From positions 1-48,716 of the forward strand of contig MU616729.1 in assembly GCA_025201705.1 (NCBI GenBank): 48,716 bases of DNA, written 5' to 3'. Below the pieces are notes generated by a model that did not search any database, was not told the origin of the DNA, and was given only the letters and a program-made list of their open reading frames with translations. The translations under genes and the position numbers were made by a program. The DNA is from Dissophora ornata (Eukaryota > Mortierellomycota > Mortierellomycetes > Mortierellales > Mortierellaceae). Shown here piece by piece: positions 34,313 through 47,500 of this stretch; position 1 is the stretch's first letter, and every line of letters starts with the position of its first letter.

Positions 34313-35526
34313 ATGTCTGCACAGCCTGTCCGTTCTGTTGACCGTCGCTTCACTACGACCGCCTTCACCTATCCCGGATATCATATCGCCTCTTCTCACG
34401 GCGTTGTTCGAGGGCAAGTCCACGACTAACAAACAGTTGCCAAGTGTGCAGTGGATTGCGTCCATTGGCTATCATCAGCTCATATCTCAACGCTACTCCC
34501 GGCTGTAGGCTGAGCAGCGCTGGTTGCAGGACTGAAGGCAGTGACAATTAATGTCCTCAAAGAACCGTTCGATGTAGCTGCTCTAACGCGTTCTTCTATT
34601 CGTGCTCTGCTTCGCTACCATGAACATTCATAGACTGACCGTCAGAAATCCCAATGTGAGATAGCACCTATCGGAAATGGACGTGACTCAAATGCTTTAA
34701 AGAATTGTCATCCTCATCAACACTGTCCATTCTCTGTTTTCTTCCCTCTATTAGGCAGGGAAAGCTGTGCTGGGAGCCTTTGCCTCGCTCGCTGGAGGTG
34801 AGAGCTCAACCTACATCGAGATGGCTGAGAAGGCTCGCGAGAGAGCGTTCCTGAGAATGCTCGAGCACGCTGCCGCAGCAGGTGGCAACGGTAAGTTCTC
34901 GCTTCAGGACAAGTCATGCAATAACGGAGCTAGGCAAACCTCAGCGTCTCTGAGGACTAAGCTGGTTTATTTTGTCTATTGCTCCGCATCATTCTAGCCG
35001 TTGTAGGAGTCCAGTTTACAGGCCAAGAGATTGTCCAGGTACACGGTGCAACAGCTACGAGGAAATACTTGAACCCGCCAACTGCACTCTGCTATATTCT
35101 GTCAATTCTCACTACTCTCCTTCTTTCATACCATTACATTGCTACAGGGGTAATCGATGAAGCAGGAACATTGACCAGACATTGCGTCCCATGGTGTAAC
35201 AGCAACGCTGAGTTGCATCCACAAACCCCAATGTACTAAACGACTATGTCTTCATTGATAGAATGACGGAGGTCATGGCTTACGGAACCGCTGTCACTCT
35301 GGTTCCCATTCAGCAATCTCAACCCCCACCTTCGCCTCAACAGCCCATGTATAGCGCTCAGCAATATTCCCAGCCTCCCGCGTCTTTCTCTCAGCCAATG
35401 TCGCCCTACTCCCAACCAACTTCGCCATACTCCCAGCCTATGGCACAGCAGCAGTTCGTCAACGCAGTCCCAGCACCCATGCAGCAGCAGCAATTTGGCT
35501 CTCCTGCTCCGCCTCCAAAGAACTAG
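34313..35526 (+). CDS. YbjQ/UPF0145-domain protein with Q/P-rich tail
   Basis: The proposed exons are 34313-34413, 34634-34655, 34755-34890, 34998-35038, 35148-35149 and 35262-35526, giving 188 aa. Residues about 20-120 follow the YbjQ (PF01906) fold: YPGYHIASSHGVVRG-LTVRNPN, then SLAGGES..EMAEKARERAFLRMLEHAAAAGGNAVVGVQF, then MTEVMAYGTAV. The last 60 residues are Gln/Pro/Ser-rich with repeats of the PYSQPTS type. The function of this family is not settled; bacterial members were named from a putative metal-binding pentamer. Three splicing features are odd: a GC donor (GCAAGT) in intron 1, a 22-nt exon 2 and an apparent 2-nt exon 5. Without the 2-nt exon, only a downstream acceptor that drops the conserved Gly-Met-Thr-Glu residues keeps the frame. 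AATAAA lies 93 nt after the stop. Confidence 0.78.
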
Positions 35527-35875
35527 GATTCCCTTCAGAGATACTTACTACAGCATCATGCTCCGCTTGACCGCACTCTTTCCCCCACAAAAGCCATGGA
35601 CCCAATGGACCCAATACTAATAAATAGGCTTCTAGACCCAATTGTGTCATTGGGACCCCGAAAGGCCCATGGTTCTTTTATTTTTTGCAAACCAAACGAC
35701 ATTCACGCTGGACATGTCTCCACGTCGTGCGATCTGTCTTTTCCGCGTTGGCCATTGTTCGTAAAATTGGTGGCGCCACGGTCATCATCGCTTTGAAGTC
35801 ACGTTCCTCCTCATTCAAGATGCAATTTTTTGTATTCATACATATTCATACATGTCTAGTTATCTGTCTCCACGA
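35527..35875. other. Convergent 3' gap
   Basis: 349 nt between the stops of the YbjQ-domain gene and the convergent membrane-protein gene. It holds AATAAA on the plus strand at 35619-35624 and a minus-strand AATAAA at 35682-35677. Nothing else is recognised. Confidence 0.5.
35619..35624 (+). terminator. Poly(A) signal of the YbjQ-domain gene
   Basis: AATAAA, 93 nt after the stop codon. Confidence 0.5.
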
Positions 35876-38404
35876 CTACCTACTATGGTCGCCCGCTGAA
35901 GGCGCGCTGGGTGAGCTCAAAAATTGCGTCGCTTTTGCCAGATACGGAGGAGGAGGAGGTAGTAGTGGAGTCGTAGTGTCTTCGGATCCATCATCAGTCC
36001 ACACCTTCTTCTGGCTGTGTGACGACTCGGATTGGGATTGGTGGTAAGACTGGCTCATAGACCCGGATCCGTGGTGATCTGCATGCGTGTTGGGCGCCTT
36101 CGCGGGTAAGAGATTCACGGTGGAGGACCCTGAAGGAGAGTCTGGGTACATGTGCTGCGAATAAGAGTCTTCACCTAAGATAACCTCCTGGGTTTGATGT
36201 GCCAGGTGATGGGCGTTCACTTGCTGTTGGATCGCAGCTTGGCTCTGGTAGGGGTTTTGATGCTGGTATGAATGAAGATGTTGAGCTGTGGCGGGGGCAG
36301 TGATAGCAATGGCAAAGGGATTTGGCGGGGCGAGCGGGGCTACGACTCCGGCTGAAGAACCAACGACGGCTGGTGGCGGTCCAAGTTGCATCCTCTGCAT
36401 TTCAATCTGCGCTAGGTCGAACTGCTCCTCTGTTGGGACTGCGCCAAAGTGCACCGATGGGTACAGCGGCACTGGTGGGGGAGGCACAATTGTGTTTTGA
36501 GCTGTCACCCATACGGCGTCTGGAGAATTGACAGAGAGACCGTCATGTCTTTTCATTATCCGATCGATCTTGGCTCGGCTTCGGTTTTTGCGTAGAAGCC
36601 GGCAAGCCAGCAGGGCCAGAATACATATCGCAGCCACGGTACCACCCGCAATCCCTCCAACGGAAGTACCCTTACTGCTCTGCATCGGTTTATTGTCGCT
36701 ATCTGGCGATGGCGAGGGACTCGCGGTGACGTTGTTGAGTGTGCCGTCGCCAATGGCGCAGCTGGTCGTGTCTGGCTTGAGTCCGTCCAATCCCCAAGAC
36801 ATACCGAACGTGTTCTCGCTCATTGATAAAAGCAAAAAGTCGGGTCCTGGGACAGCCATTGGTAACCCAGAGACGGAAGCAAAGGATGAGATATTTGTCT
36901 GTCCATCGAGGAGAGGAAGGCGATATGGTCCTTTTAGAAGAACCCCATCAAATGCAAAGACGCGGAGAGCCGTAGTTGGCAGCACTCCCTGAGTCGTAGC
37001 GAGGAGGTTAGTTGATGTAACAGTACTCTGTCATGTTTAACTCGGTCAAGGAGGGAGCCACTCAATAGACTTACAGCGCAAATAAGATAAACATTACTGC
37101 CAACGGCAGTCGAGTGGAGGGTGGTCAATTGAGAGTCCATGCAGTCGTCTGAGAGATTTGAAAGGGGAATATGCTTCACGGTAGTCTGAGCGAGGGACTC
37201 CTGCGCAGCTTGCAGGGAGGCAATGTCGCGTGCAGACGTGCTCATAGGCAAGAGACTCATCACCTTGTTCGACCCAAGTAGGTACATGGTGTGATTGCTA
37301 AAGGCAATCGTTCTTGGGATCCCGTATGTCATAACGTCCTATCCCCAAACCAGCAAGAAGTTCAACAGCAACACAAAAAAAAATTAACTACAAAATGTCG
37401 GACATGCCCAAAAGCCCAAAAGCCCAGAGCCCAAACTAATAACATTGCCATGTTGACACAACATAGCCACAAGTGTCGGTAAAGTCAATAGCGTTGTTGT
37501 CGGCCATACAGCCAATACCCGGTCTTCACCATGCAAACATATCCGTAGACCATTGACTCACCAGAGATAACGTCCGGTTGGACTGGACAAGATTATTACC
37601 GTTCAGAACTCCCAGAATCACACCAGGAACAGCAGTCGATGCCAAGGCGTGGACAAATATGCCAGGGGCAAGTGTAAACAGGGCATTGACCTTGTGCTCA
37701 TCATCCCAGATATAGTTCACACCTTGTGCACCAGATAGCCGACGGGAGTTGACGAGAGACCAAACTCCTCTTCCCTCGCCGATGCTGTACTGCACACCTG
37801 TAGGCTTTAAAGCAATTTGGGCATTCGATGGATCGCTCGAGGTCTTTGTGATAGAATTGGAACTAATCCAGACAAAGTTGCCCTGGGTGTCTACCTGGCA
37901 ACTGCTAGTTCCGGAAGTAAAGTCGTTTGCCAGGACATCGAGTTCATTGGCCACGGAGGACGACAGAGAAGTTGAGGGGTGGCTGCCAACGATGGCCCAG
38001 GTTGTGGTTTGCAGCGAGGTTGGGAGCAATGGGGACTGGAGGAGGACAATACGGGGATTGTATGAGTTTGCGCTGGGGGGCTGAAGAGTGATGAGGTAGA
38101 AACGGTCCTCATTGGCCGCAACACAGTTTGGGCGGTAGTCGCCCATTCCCCGCTGTCGGGGTTGAGAGAGAGAGGGTTGATGGATCGGGATTGCAGAGGG
38201 ATGAGAAGTGGCGAGAATAAGGAGGCGAAGGCGAAGGGCAATTGACAGAGGAACTGGGAGAGGGAAGACGATGAAGAGGCGAGGGCTGGATAAGAGAACA
38301 GACAGGCTGTGCAGAAATTGCAGTCGAGGGGACTGCTGCTTGCGATGTTGTAGTGGTCCGTTTGATCTTTCGTGCTCGTTTTCATTACATCGCAGAAAGA
38401 ACAT
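35876..38404 (-). CDS. Large single-pass membrane protein, kelch/galactose-oxidase-like style ectodomain
   Basis: Proposed exons (complement) 37562-38404, 37075-37338 and 35876-36988 give 739 aa. Seen: a hydrophobic N-terminal segment (about 45-70), an ectodomain of roughly 400 residues with scattered Cys and N-glycosylation sequons (NRT, NHT, NLS, NIS, NVT), a membrane helix at about 478-500 (GGTVAAICILALLACRLL) followed by RKNRSRAK, and a 240-residue cytosolic tail rich in Gln, His, Ser and Pro. The ectodomain resembles the beta-propeller-type fungal surface proteins with such tails, but I cannot confirm repeats. The start is uncertain: a signal peptide from another upstream frame or exon could replace residues 1-80. 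The 223-nt intron 37339-37561 may also hide a short exon. Divergent from the Mms22-like gene by about 190 nt. Confidence 0.6.
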
Positions 38405-38595
38405 CTCGGATCCTTCCTTCCCAATGGCTCGATTGCCTTCAAATTATCTTTCTCGCTCCAGAATATAGACGCGACGCGCCGTAGCCTGCAGCTGTCCCTT
38501 GGCCACATCATCTCACTGGTGCAGCAGCAAGACACCAACCTTCTCCCTGGTCCTGGCGAGGTACAGCGCCGAGCAATACCAAAACGCCACCAAAA

Positions 38596-41500
38596 ATGCA
38601 TTCTTGTCAACAGGATTCCATCACAGCCTCTAAACAATCTTCCATGTCCATCCATTGCGGAACATTAGACCAACTAAGGCGCCCTCTGAGCTATACCAAG
38701 TGCAACCTTCCCCTACTCACCCCAATGCCAAACCGAAGTACCCGGGAGCAATCACAGCACGCAGTACAGGAACAGCACTCAGTAGCAGCATCCTCTGCTT
38801 TCACCTTCAAGCGAGAGGCGTCACAGAGTCTTCTAGAGTCTTCTCAGGTTTTTGGAAATAATGGCGGGATCGACACTCTACCGGAGACTAGTATTCCGGT
38901 CCAAGTGGATTGGGATACACCGAACTTGCGATTTAGGAAGAGTCTGCCAACAGCCAAACAAGCGCGGTCAAAAGTACTTGTGTCAGAATCTGACGACGAG
39001 GACAGAGTCAAAGTCTCTACCAAGCGAAGTGCCATTCACAGTGCAAATGAAGAACGATTTCAGCTGAGTTGTGTCGAGCCATGGCATGGTGTCATGGTCC
39101 CTATCGTTCATCCTGCCGCCGCGATATACAGTGGCAATGAGACCACCTCTTCAGTTGGGCTGGAGTTTGTAAGAAGAGATTGTCCCCGCTGAACTAGAGG
39201 CAAGCCAGTAGATCACATCATGCGAAGCTAGAGCCTCATTGTATTCGGTTCTCGTTCAACATAGGAAATTCCTGACTCCGAGGATGAAAAACCTGCAGTT
39301 GGAGCAGGGGCAACAGCGGATAGCCTGAGAGATGACAAACACCAGCCATTGGGATTCACCCCAACGCTGCCTGATACTATGTTGCGTCTATCACCAAGCA
39401 GGACTCTCAACGATGAGTCCACTGAAATTTCAGCAGGACATGGATCTTCCAGCTATACTGGACTCAATACTGATGACGCGAGCAAGCATGGGTTGGACAG
39501 CGCAACAGACACCTATACATCTTACCGCCAAAGCGAGGCATACCCTTTCGTTGTTCGGTCGTACCCGCTACGAGAACGCACATTCCAGCAGCGCAAACCG
39601 TACACCGCAGACAAGCAGCAACACGCTCGGTTGATTGGAGGCCGAGGAAGCTCCATCCGACGCTCCGAATCGCGTGGCTTTATTCAGGAGGACTTTGGCT
39701 TGCCAATTGGTAATCATGATGATGGGGAGGACTCAGATTACGAAGAGCAGGATCTACGCGCAGTCGATGATCCTGCCATTCGGGCAGCGGATCGTCCGGA
39801 CCCGAAGCGGGCCAAACGGAGTAAGGATGTGTTGGACCTGGATTTTTCACTTCAGGACTGGGATGACGATGACCTTCCGACGATCGAAGACTTACGCCAC
39901 CAATTTCAATCTGGAAGGCCGACCGGCAGTGGTGAGCCAACGTTGCAAGATCATCAGAAACATCTTCCCCGCTTCAAATTGCCTCGTCCTTTGAGTGCGC
40001 GCGCGACACATAAGCTTGAACGACTGGCTATGCAACCTTTGGAGCTCTTGGAGCCTCTGGATGTAGCACCAGAAATGGCGTACCATACGAACAACCGGTT
40101 TATGGGTTCGAGCCCTTCATCTAGCGCCGAAGAGGGCGGCTGGCCGCCCTCTCGCAGATCATTGCAAGGAATTCGGCCAGAAACAGGTCCAGTCATCGAC
40201 ACTGACGACCACATGAACTACGATATAACTAGTGACGACGATGGCCAGTTAGCAACAGCCAAGAAAACCAAAAAGCCTAGGCAGCACGTCCTTCCGGCGG
40301 CTTTCTTCAAAAGGAATCTACTCCCAGATGATGCCGCAGCCCTGAGATCGCTGCGATCGAAGCAGGAACGGTCGAGACGGCATCGCTCAGGGACACCGGA
40401 CACAATAGCAGGACCAGAGCCAGACCAAGCTCCACTCGCCCATCATGCCAAACGGCGAATCGCCACATCGAAGCAAGGCGACAGCGCATTAAACGAATTT
40501 ATAGCCCATCTTGCACAGGATAAGAGTGCAAGCGAAGACGAATCTGCTCACGGTGTCTTGTCAGAAACCAGCCAAGAAGACGACCTACATGATGTCTCTC
40601 CCGGGAATAACAAGAGATCCTGGCTCAATTCGAAGGATACAGATGATCTTGAGCGATCCGTAATGTCAATATCAGTTGATTCACACTCCGAGTTAGATCT
40701 AATAACGTTTCTTTTTTATTTTAACGTTACCCTAACTTACTATATTTTCCATGGTTGTTTAGCCCGGCGGTCATGTCTATCGAAGACGATCCTCCGTAGA
40801 TGTGGCCTCATCCGATTCCGAGTTTGGCGAATCTCTAGGTGGACGTGATCCGGAGTATGTTTCAAGGAAGTCGATCGTCAGCCCCTACACCTCTAATACT
40901 CAAGCAAGAATCAGGTCAAGATTTCGCGAAGAGCGGCTCGACATGATAGACAGGATGCTTGTTCGTCCTTCCCAGAGATCCTGGAAACCTAAACAAACTT
41001 CCTCTGCCCCATCCTCGAAGAAACGACGCCGCGTGAGCGGAAATCTCACCTCACTTAAAATTCGTCGGTCTGCGCACTCAAGTTCCCCGGCAGTGTCGCG
41101 ATCAAACATACGTCTTTTCAGACAAACCCCAGACGACTCCCAGGAATCGGATCAGGGATTAGAATCGTCTGCGTCAAACGAGATTCACGGCACTAATCGT
41201 GACTTCAGTTCCAAGGAACGTGGGAAGAGGATTACACTAGGAAATGGCGACCGTGACCTATTCGCTGGCCATGGGATTGAAAGGAGGGAAGATTTTATGG
41301 AAGACGAGCGTTTATCAACATCGCTTGACCAGGGCGAGCAGAGTGATAATGTTCATCTCGATTATCCAATATTTTGGCACGATACCACTGCACCAAAGTA
41401 TCAATCGAAATATCGCCCGCGGAGGCTTTGTAATCCCAAGGTTGTTCCCAGGATACGTGCGCCTAGGATGACCCCGATTTCATCATCTCGTGCACGCTCA

Positions 41501-44500
41501 AGACCTGCCCCAACCAGGACTAAAAAAACAAAGGCTCTGCTTCAGGAGACGTTGTATTCTCATATCTCACTACATCCTACATCGAGCCGACCTCAATTCG
41601 TAAACAAGCCGTTTTTCCAACCGAGCTCCAAGTGGGGAGATCAGCACCGGTTGCAGGATAGAGCGACTAGTCCCAGTGCTACCAAGGGTCAACAAATTCA
41701 CAACAACCCATATCTTCATGAGAGCAATGCTTCGATCGAAGAGTACACAATACCGGATCAATCATGGGATGACGATGGCGATCCTGGCCTCGACCAAATA
41801 CCGCCCCCTGCAAGACTCCCAGCTCCACCGCCTGTCTCTGCGTCTTGGCACCGGAATCATTTCGTGGCAGGTTCCCGCGCAATACCTACCTCTGCAGACA
41901 CAAAAGACTTTGCGTATTCTGATAAAGCAATTTCAAACGGGCTTTACTTCTCGCGCGATACGTACATTGGCCGGGGTATGCTCTCACAACTCTTAAGGGC
42001 CATGCCAATTCAAACCAAGCTGGATACTGGAGCTATGCCGCACGCTTTCTTCTTCGGTCAGCCCTTCATGCCAAAATGGGACGACATTTCAAGTGTTGAG
42101 CGCGATCTAAGCTCTGTTTTGTCCACCTTCCGGCTCCATTTTCAATCGCTACAAGAATTCTCGCGGGGTTGTGATTCCGGTCAGCTATGTAACGGACTCT
42201 CTGGCGTTAGTGGTCTTAATGTCAGTTTACTGGCGCTAGAAAACATGACGACACTACTGATAGAGAGGTTCACGGTCTCTGATCCTCTGGAATGTGCATC
42301 ATTTTGGAGGATGTTTGGGTCCATAGTTATTGGTCCCTTAGTGACGCTGGTCGCGGAATCACAGCTGGAGCGCCTGCATTCACCAATATCGATCCTCGTT
42401 GTCTGGACGCGGTGGGCCTTGGCGAGCTGGTATATTTTGGCGGATTGCGCATGGCAGGATGCACAGGAAGCTGTACATATATCTGTCCAATCTCTCATGC
42501 GACAGCTGCTTGTCGCGAGTGATACTGGATTTTTGATGCAACTTTCGAAGTCGCTAGATCATCAGCAAATGTCCGCAGGAGCGATTCATGGCCAAGATGT
42601 AATGGAGATTTGGGTGTGTCTCATTCAAGCACTCAATCGATATTCAGAACTACGTGGCGCATCGCGAGACTTTTGGACATTTTTTAATCGGGAGGTCCAT
42701 CAAATTTGGCTCACGGATGGAAGCTTGACCGGCACAAGCGGTATCTTGGATGGGTCTGTAGCCCAAAAGGACCAGGCGAATCACGCCATGCAGCTGTTGC
42801 TCGACATATGCAAGCTCCATCAGTTTGAAAGGGACGGAAGCTCCAATCCCGCGATCCAGACAAAGGAGAACTGGGCGTTGATCTTGTCGTTGCTGCAAAA
42901 GAATTGGCTCGATCGGGCAACATCTGAGGATTTTGAGGTAGAGCGCCATTTGAGAAAATTTCTCCTTTTCTGCCACTCTCGACTCCATATCTGGGGTTGG
43001 ACTCCAAGTGCGGATGTTGCCGTGTATATTTACCGATTCTTCGCTAGTCGAGGATTTCGAGACATGCCAACAGAACATGGTTATCGGCTGCCCGAATTCT
43101 TGAGGCGGATGGCTACCATGGAAACTCAGGCCCCTTCGGAAACTGACGCAGCGCTCAGGGATGATCCTCGCACCTCGACTGAATTTGACCCGAACATGGC
43201 ATTGGTAGAGACAGTGGATAGGCACGACAGATGCTTCGAGATTTTCCTCAAGATCTTGGCAAGGGTGATACAATGGCAGGTCAGCGAAATTTGTGCGGAC
43301 GATGAATTCGTTGAGACTCTCCAGACGCCAAGTACAGTCTCGCAGGCGGATATGAGGGACCTGCTTCACTCATCACAAGTGACTTCGTACCATCTGCTTA
43401 GCAGGACCGAGAAAATCAAAGCTTGCAAGCGAATGCTCTCATCGATTTCGCCGGCCATTGTCACTACAATATCATCATCGGTTTCAAGCGAGCAGACGTA
43501 CTCGTCCCTTTGCAATCCATGTAACCTCGTTCTCATGGTTGCCCTCCTCGTACCAGAATTCATTCGCCCGTCCACTGTTGGTCAACTGAGAAGTCTCCTT
43601 AACTTTGAGAGCAGTGACGATGCAGCTCGAAGGATTTTACTGGAGTCGGTGTTCTATCTGGGCAAAATCTGGCAGCGGCAAGGAAAACATAGCGTTATGG
43701 TTGGGAAGAATGGAAGGTCGCTGGACAAGATCTTGGATTACTTTTTCGGGCGACTTGAATATATGTGTCAGTCACTGGAGGATGACTTGGCCATGGACGC
43801 CAACGCAAGCTACATGCCTCGCAGCAAACGCCAGGCGCCCGTGGCTGCATTGATCGAATCAACGCTCGGTTATATCGCTCGTTTGCTGAACGATGAAGGG
43901 ACTAATATTCGCGATGACCCGCGGTATCCTCCCCTGGCGTATTTGGACCAACGTAAGTTGATGTTTGTGAAACTTTGGGATTATCAAGGGCTGTGATGCA
44001 TGAGATGGGAATCGGACACGCCGCCTGACCTTTCGTTTTTGTGGAAATCTTCTCAGGACTCTCTCGTTTTTTTAATCCAGATGTATCCTACCCCGCGGAG
44101 CTGCGACTGCAGGCGCTTGGAGTAGTAGAGAGCTTTTTGCGTCTTAGAAAGTCCCATGAAGGCCAACTTCGAGATTTGATGGCAAGACAGATGCAGGACT
44201 ATGCTAAACCGCCTTCAGCAACAGCAGCAAACACAGAGACAGAACTGGACCACACAGTGATGCCCACGGAAGATGGCTTCTCTTCATTGGACTACGATCA
44301 GCTTGTGTTTGATGATAACGACTTCATGGATTTCTCGCAATCATCAGACGCGAACGAGCAAGGAAATCAATCCTCTGCGCCCGTTGTTAGCACTGACGCG
44401 CCATCTCCCAATGGACCACTGACTCTTACACAGGACAGTGATCTCGCCGAGATAGTTCTTTTGTGGATCTATCCAACCATTGCGAGGTTCGTGAGAGCTC

Positions 44501-47500
44501 GGCACCAAGCCTTGCAAGAAGAACAGCAGCAGCAGACGCGGTCTACCATCCCAGCCAATCTAGGCCAGAACCAGATTGGCCTCACCGGCTTTTTTACTGC
44601 CTCTTCGGGAACTGGTCTACGGGACCCTGTCTCGCTAGACAGCTCTAGGCCTGCCAGGTCAGCAAATCTCACATCCATGTCGTTGCAAGGTACATGGCGA
44701 TTGCTTGGTGTCTATGCTGAATGTAGCGTTATCCTACTCGATCAGCGTTGTGTGAAGATGGAGGATGTTAGTGGTCTCTTCAAGCGAGAGCCATGGATCA
44801 GTCCTTGGATGCAGCTCTGGAGGTTGCAGGATGAGTTGGTTTGGGCGGCACGAATGGCAGAGTGCTGCCCTAGGATGGTGCTGCTGCATGAGGACGTGTT
44901 TTTGAACGTGTGGTTCAGCACAATTAGTCTTCCAGTCCACGAGTTAACGGTGCAGCATAGACTTATGAAGGTCCTATTGACCATCTCAGATTGTTCTGCG
45001 GCGACGGCTGCCTGTCATACGCAAGAATCAATGCCTGTACTGTGCAACGCCTTGTTCAAGGATCTCCCACTAGGTCACTTGGACTATTGTGGGCATGGCT
45101 TTGGGGATACAGGTCGTTCTGTGGAAGGAACGGATGTGGATCGAAGCTTAATGGATGCAACCCAGGACGCGAAGCTGTTTCAGGAGTTCAAAGAGTCAAG
45201 ACTGCAATTGGTGGCCAAGGTTCTAAGTAATATCGGAGAACACTATCTGGCTGTTCGCCCGGCTGCCGGGTCTTCAGATCAAAAAACGCTCAATCGAGCG
45301 CATTCGGTCAAGTCTAGGTGTCAGTCATACCTTAGCTTACTCTTAAATCAACTTAAGAGAGACTATGAGGTAAAGTGGAAACCCTGGGAAATTGGGAAAG
45401 GAAGTGTGTGATTCAAGGCGCTGACAAATATATACCTCCTCACGTATAGCGACTTGAGTCAAGGCGCATGGTGCGTGAGAGCATCCGGCATGTTGAGTTG
45501 GCTCATCACATCGTAGGCCAAGTCATCCAGCACTGTGGGCTGGTCATGCAAAATTCTCAGCTTGCCGGCCCGCACGACTCTATATTGAACTTCTTGACAT
45601 CGTCTCGATATTTTCCTCAGCCTCGGGTGTACGTATCACGTTTGATGCAGAGCCTCAAGTCTATGAAAGAACTTATTGCCAATCAATTAACGTTGTCTTG
45701 TTTTCGCCTGTTATCCATTCCAGGGATGGCGTGTATATCCATCAGAAGATTCGGGGGTATGCCTATCTCTATCAAGCTGGAGAGAAACATTTCTTTCAGG
45801 ATCTGCTAGAGATGGTCTTGGGTCACATAAAGCTCATCCCAAGTAGAAATTCTTTCCGATTCAATTCGCGGGCCACAAAGCGAGATCAAGAGACTGCTTC
45901 TCTCCTAGTTGTCGAACCTGAGAGCGGGACTAGGGTAGAAGAAGGGCTGGATATGCGTCTAGGAATCAGAGTCTTTGATGGCGGTACAATTATTTATGGG
46001 AGTTTAGACCACCGGAAGCCAATATTGTCAACATTACCAGTGAGACAACAAGGAAAGAGCAGATCTGACGAAGCCGCAATTGGCTGGATCTCGGGCATTT
46101 CTCGATCATCAACTGGAACCATGCCCAAGCTTTATAGCGTACAGGCAGGGCAGAGTAACGCACCAGGAGGTCCCGGTTTGGGGGATAAGAGTATCAAGTC
46201 GTCAAGGATCCATACCCTCTTTGCCAATCACACAAACAAGCATCAGAGTCCCCGGAATCACTTAAATGAGGCTTTACAGACATTGACGAGTTCGCTACGT
46301 AATGTGGCATTGGAGCCTGAAGACAAGAAACAATGGTAACTCGTTGTCTATTACTACCACGGGAATACTCAGAAAATGTGAAAGTGCTGACAGGCTCTTG
46401 TACATGATATAGGAATACTGTCATGGGCTCTTTCAGAGTTCTGGCCTTTATCTCCATCTTCCGACCTCTTTTGACTGCATTTTTAGGCACTGAAGATCAG
46501 TATGGACAAGGATACTGCTCAACATTTGCCTCAAACGACGAAGGCCAAGTCACTGGTCATTCAGCGACGCGTGTTCTTCCTCGACAGCCTTGCTTGATGG
46601 TCGTATCGGTTCCAGCTATTCAGTGGCTGGTATCGCTGGTAGCAGCGCTATCGAGCGACATCGAAGCTCTAAGCGCAAATGCGTCTATATCACCCTCTCC
46701 AATCCCTGGGGCTTCTACAGCACCATTTGAAGATGAAACTGTCTTGCAGGCGCTCGAAAGTTTTCAGAAAGAGACATCGATGTTGTTTTCGTCGATCTTG
46801 CAGTGTTTGGCAGGGTGTTTTGACGTGGCCAACGCGAGGTGGATAGATATTGCTAGGACAAGACTCGGAGAAACAGGTATCCAGCAAGAGGACGCTGATC
46901 GCTTTTTATACGACGCCAAGGATGGAGTGAGAGCGGTGCATTTGTTTGGCCAGGCGATACAAGTGATTGAAGCGATTGCAAAGGTGGCGCGGAAGATACA
47001 GATAGAGCACAGCAGGTTCTGTAAGTGAATGGAACCGACTCTGTTTGTTGTATGTAAGGTTGAACGATTGTCAAGAACATTCAAATTTATCTCTTTTGCT
47101 ACTATGATCTAGATGAACAGAACATGGCTTGGCGAGAAGCGTTACTGGAGCTGGCTCAGTTTGCTTTGGATCATGGTTTTCATCTGATGATGTCTATGGG
47201 TGGTCCTGTGGAGGATGAGCACGGTCATGAGGAGCGTGAGGTTGCGACCGCTGTCAGTTTTTCAGGTGATCTCAACCTTGGACATGGAAGATCTATGATG
47301 ACATCCTCCGTATTAAGCCATTCGAAGGCAGCTGATCGGATTCCTGGAGCCCAGGACGCTGCTTCGATGGAGGCATCCTTTCAGGAGTTTCTATCGAACC
47401 ATACTCAGTTCGCCTCGTTTGAGAGGATGGTATACCGCGAGCTTTGCAGCCTACCGTCGCTAGAAAGTTGGTCTGGAGATATTCTGAACTCAAGCAACGA

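Noticed and set aside
37339..37561. Possible short exon in the intron of the large membrane-protein gene
   Set aside because: One frame (..MADNNAIDFTDTCGYVV) is open, but no donor near its end matches the local consensus, so it was left as intron.
40660..40762. Extension of Mms22-like exon 2 through SISVDSHSELDL
   Set aside because: The later donor GTTAGA gives the wrong phase and a stop in the next exon. GTAATG at 40660 is the in-frame choice with a normal 103-nt intron.
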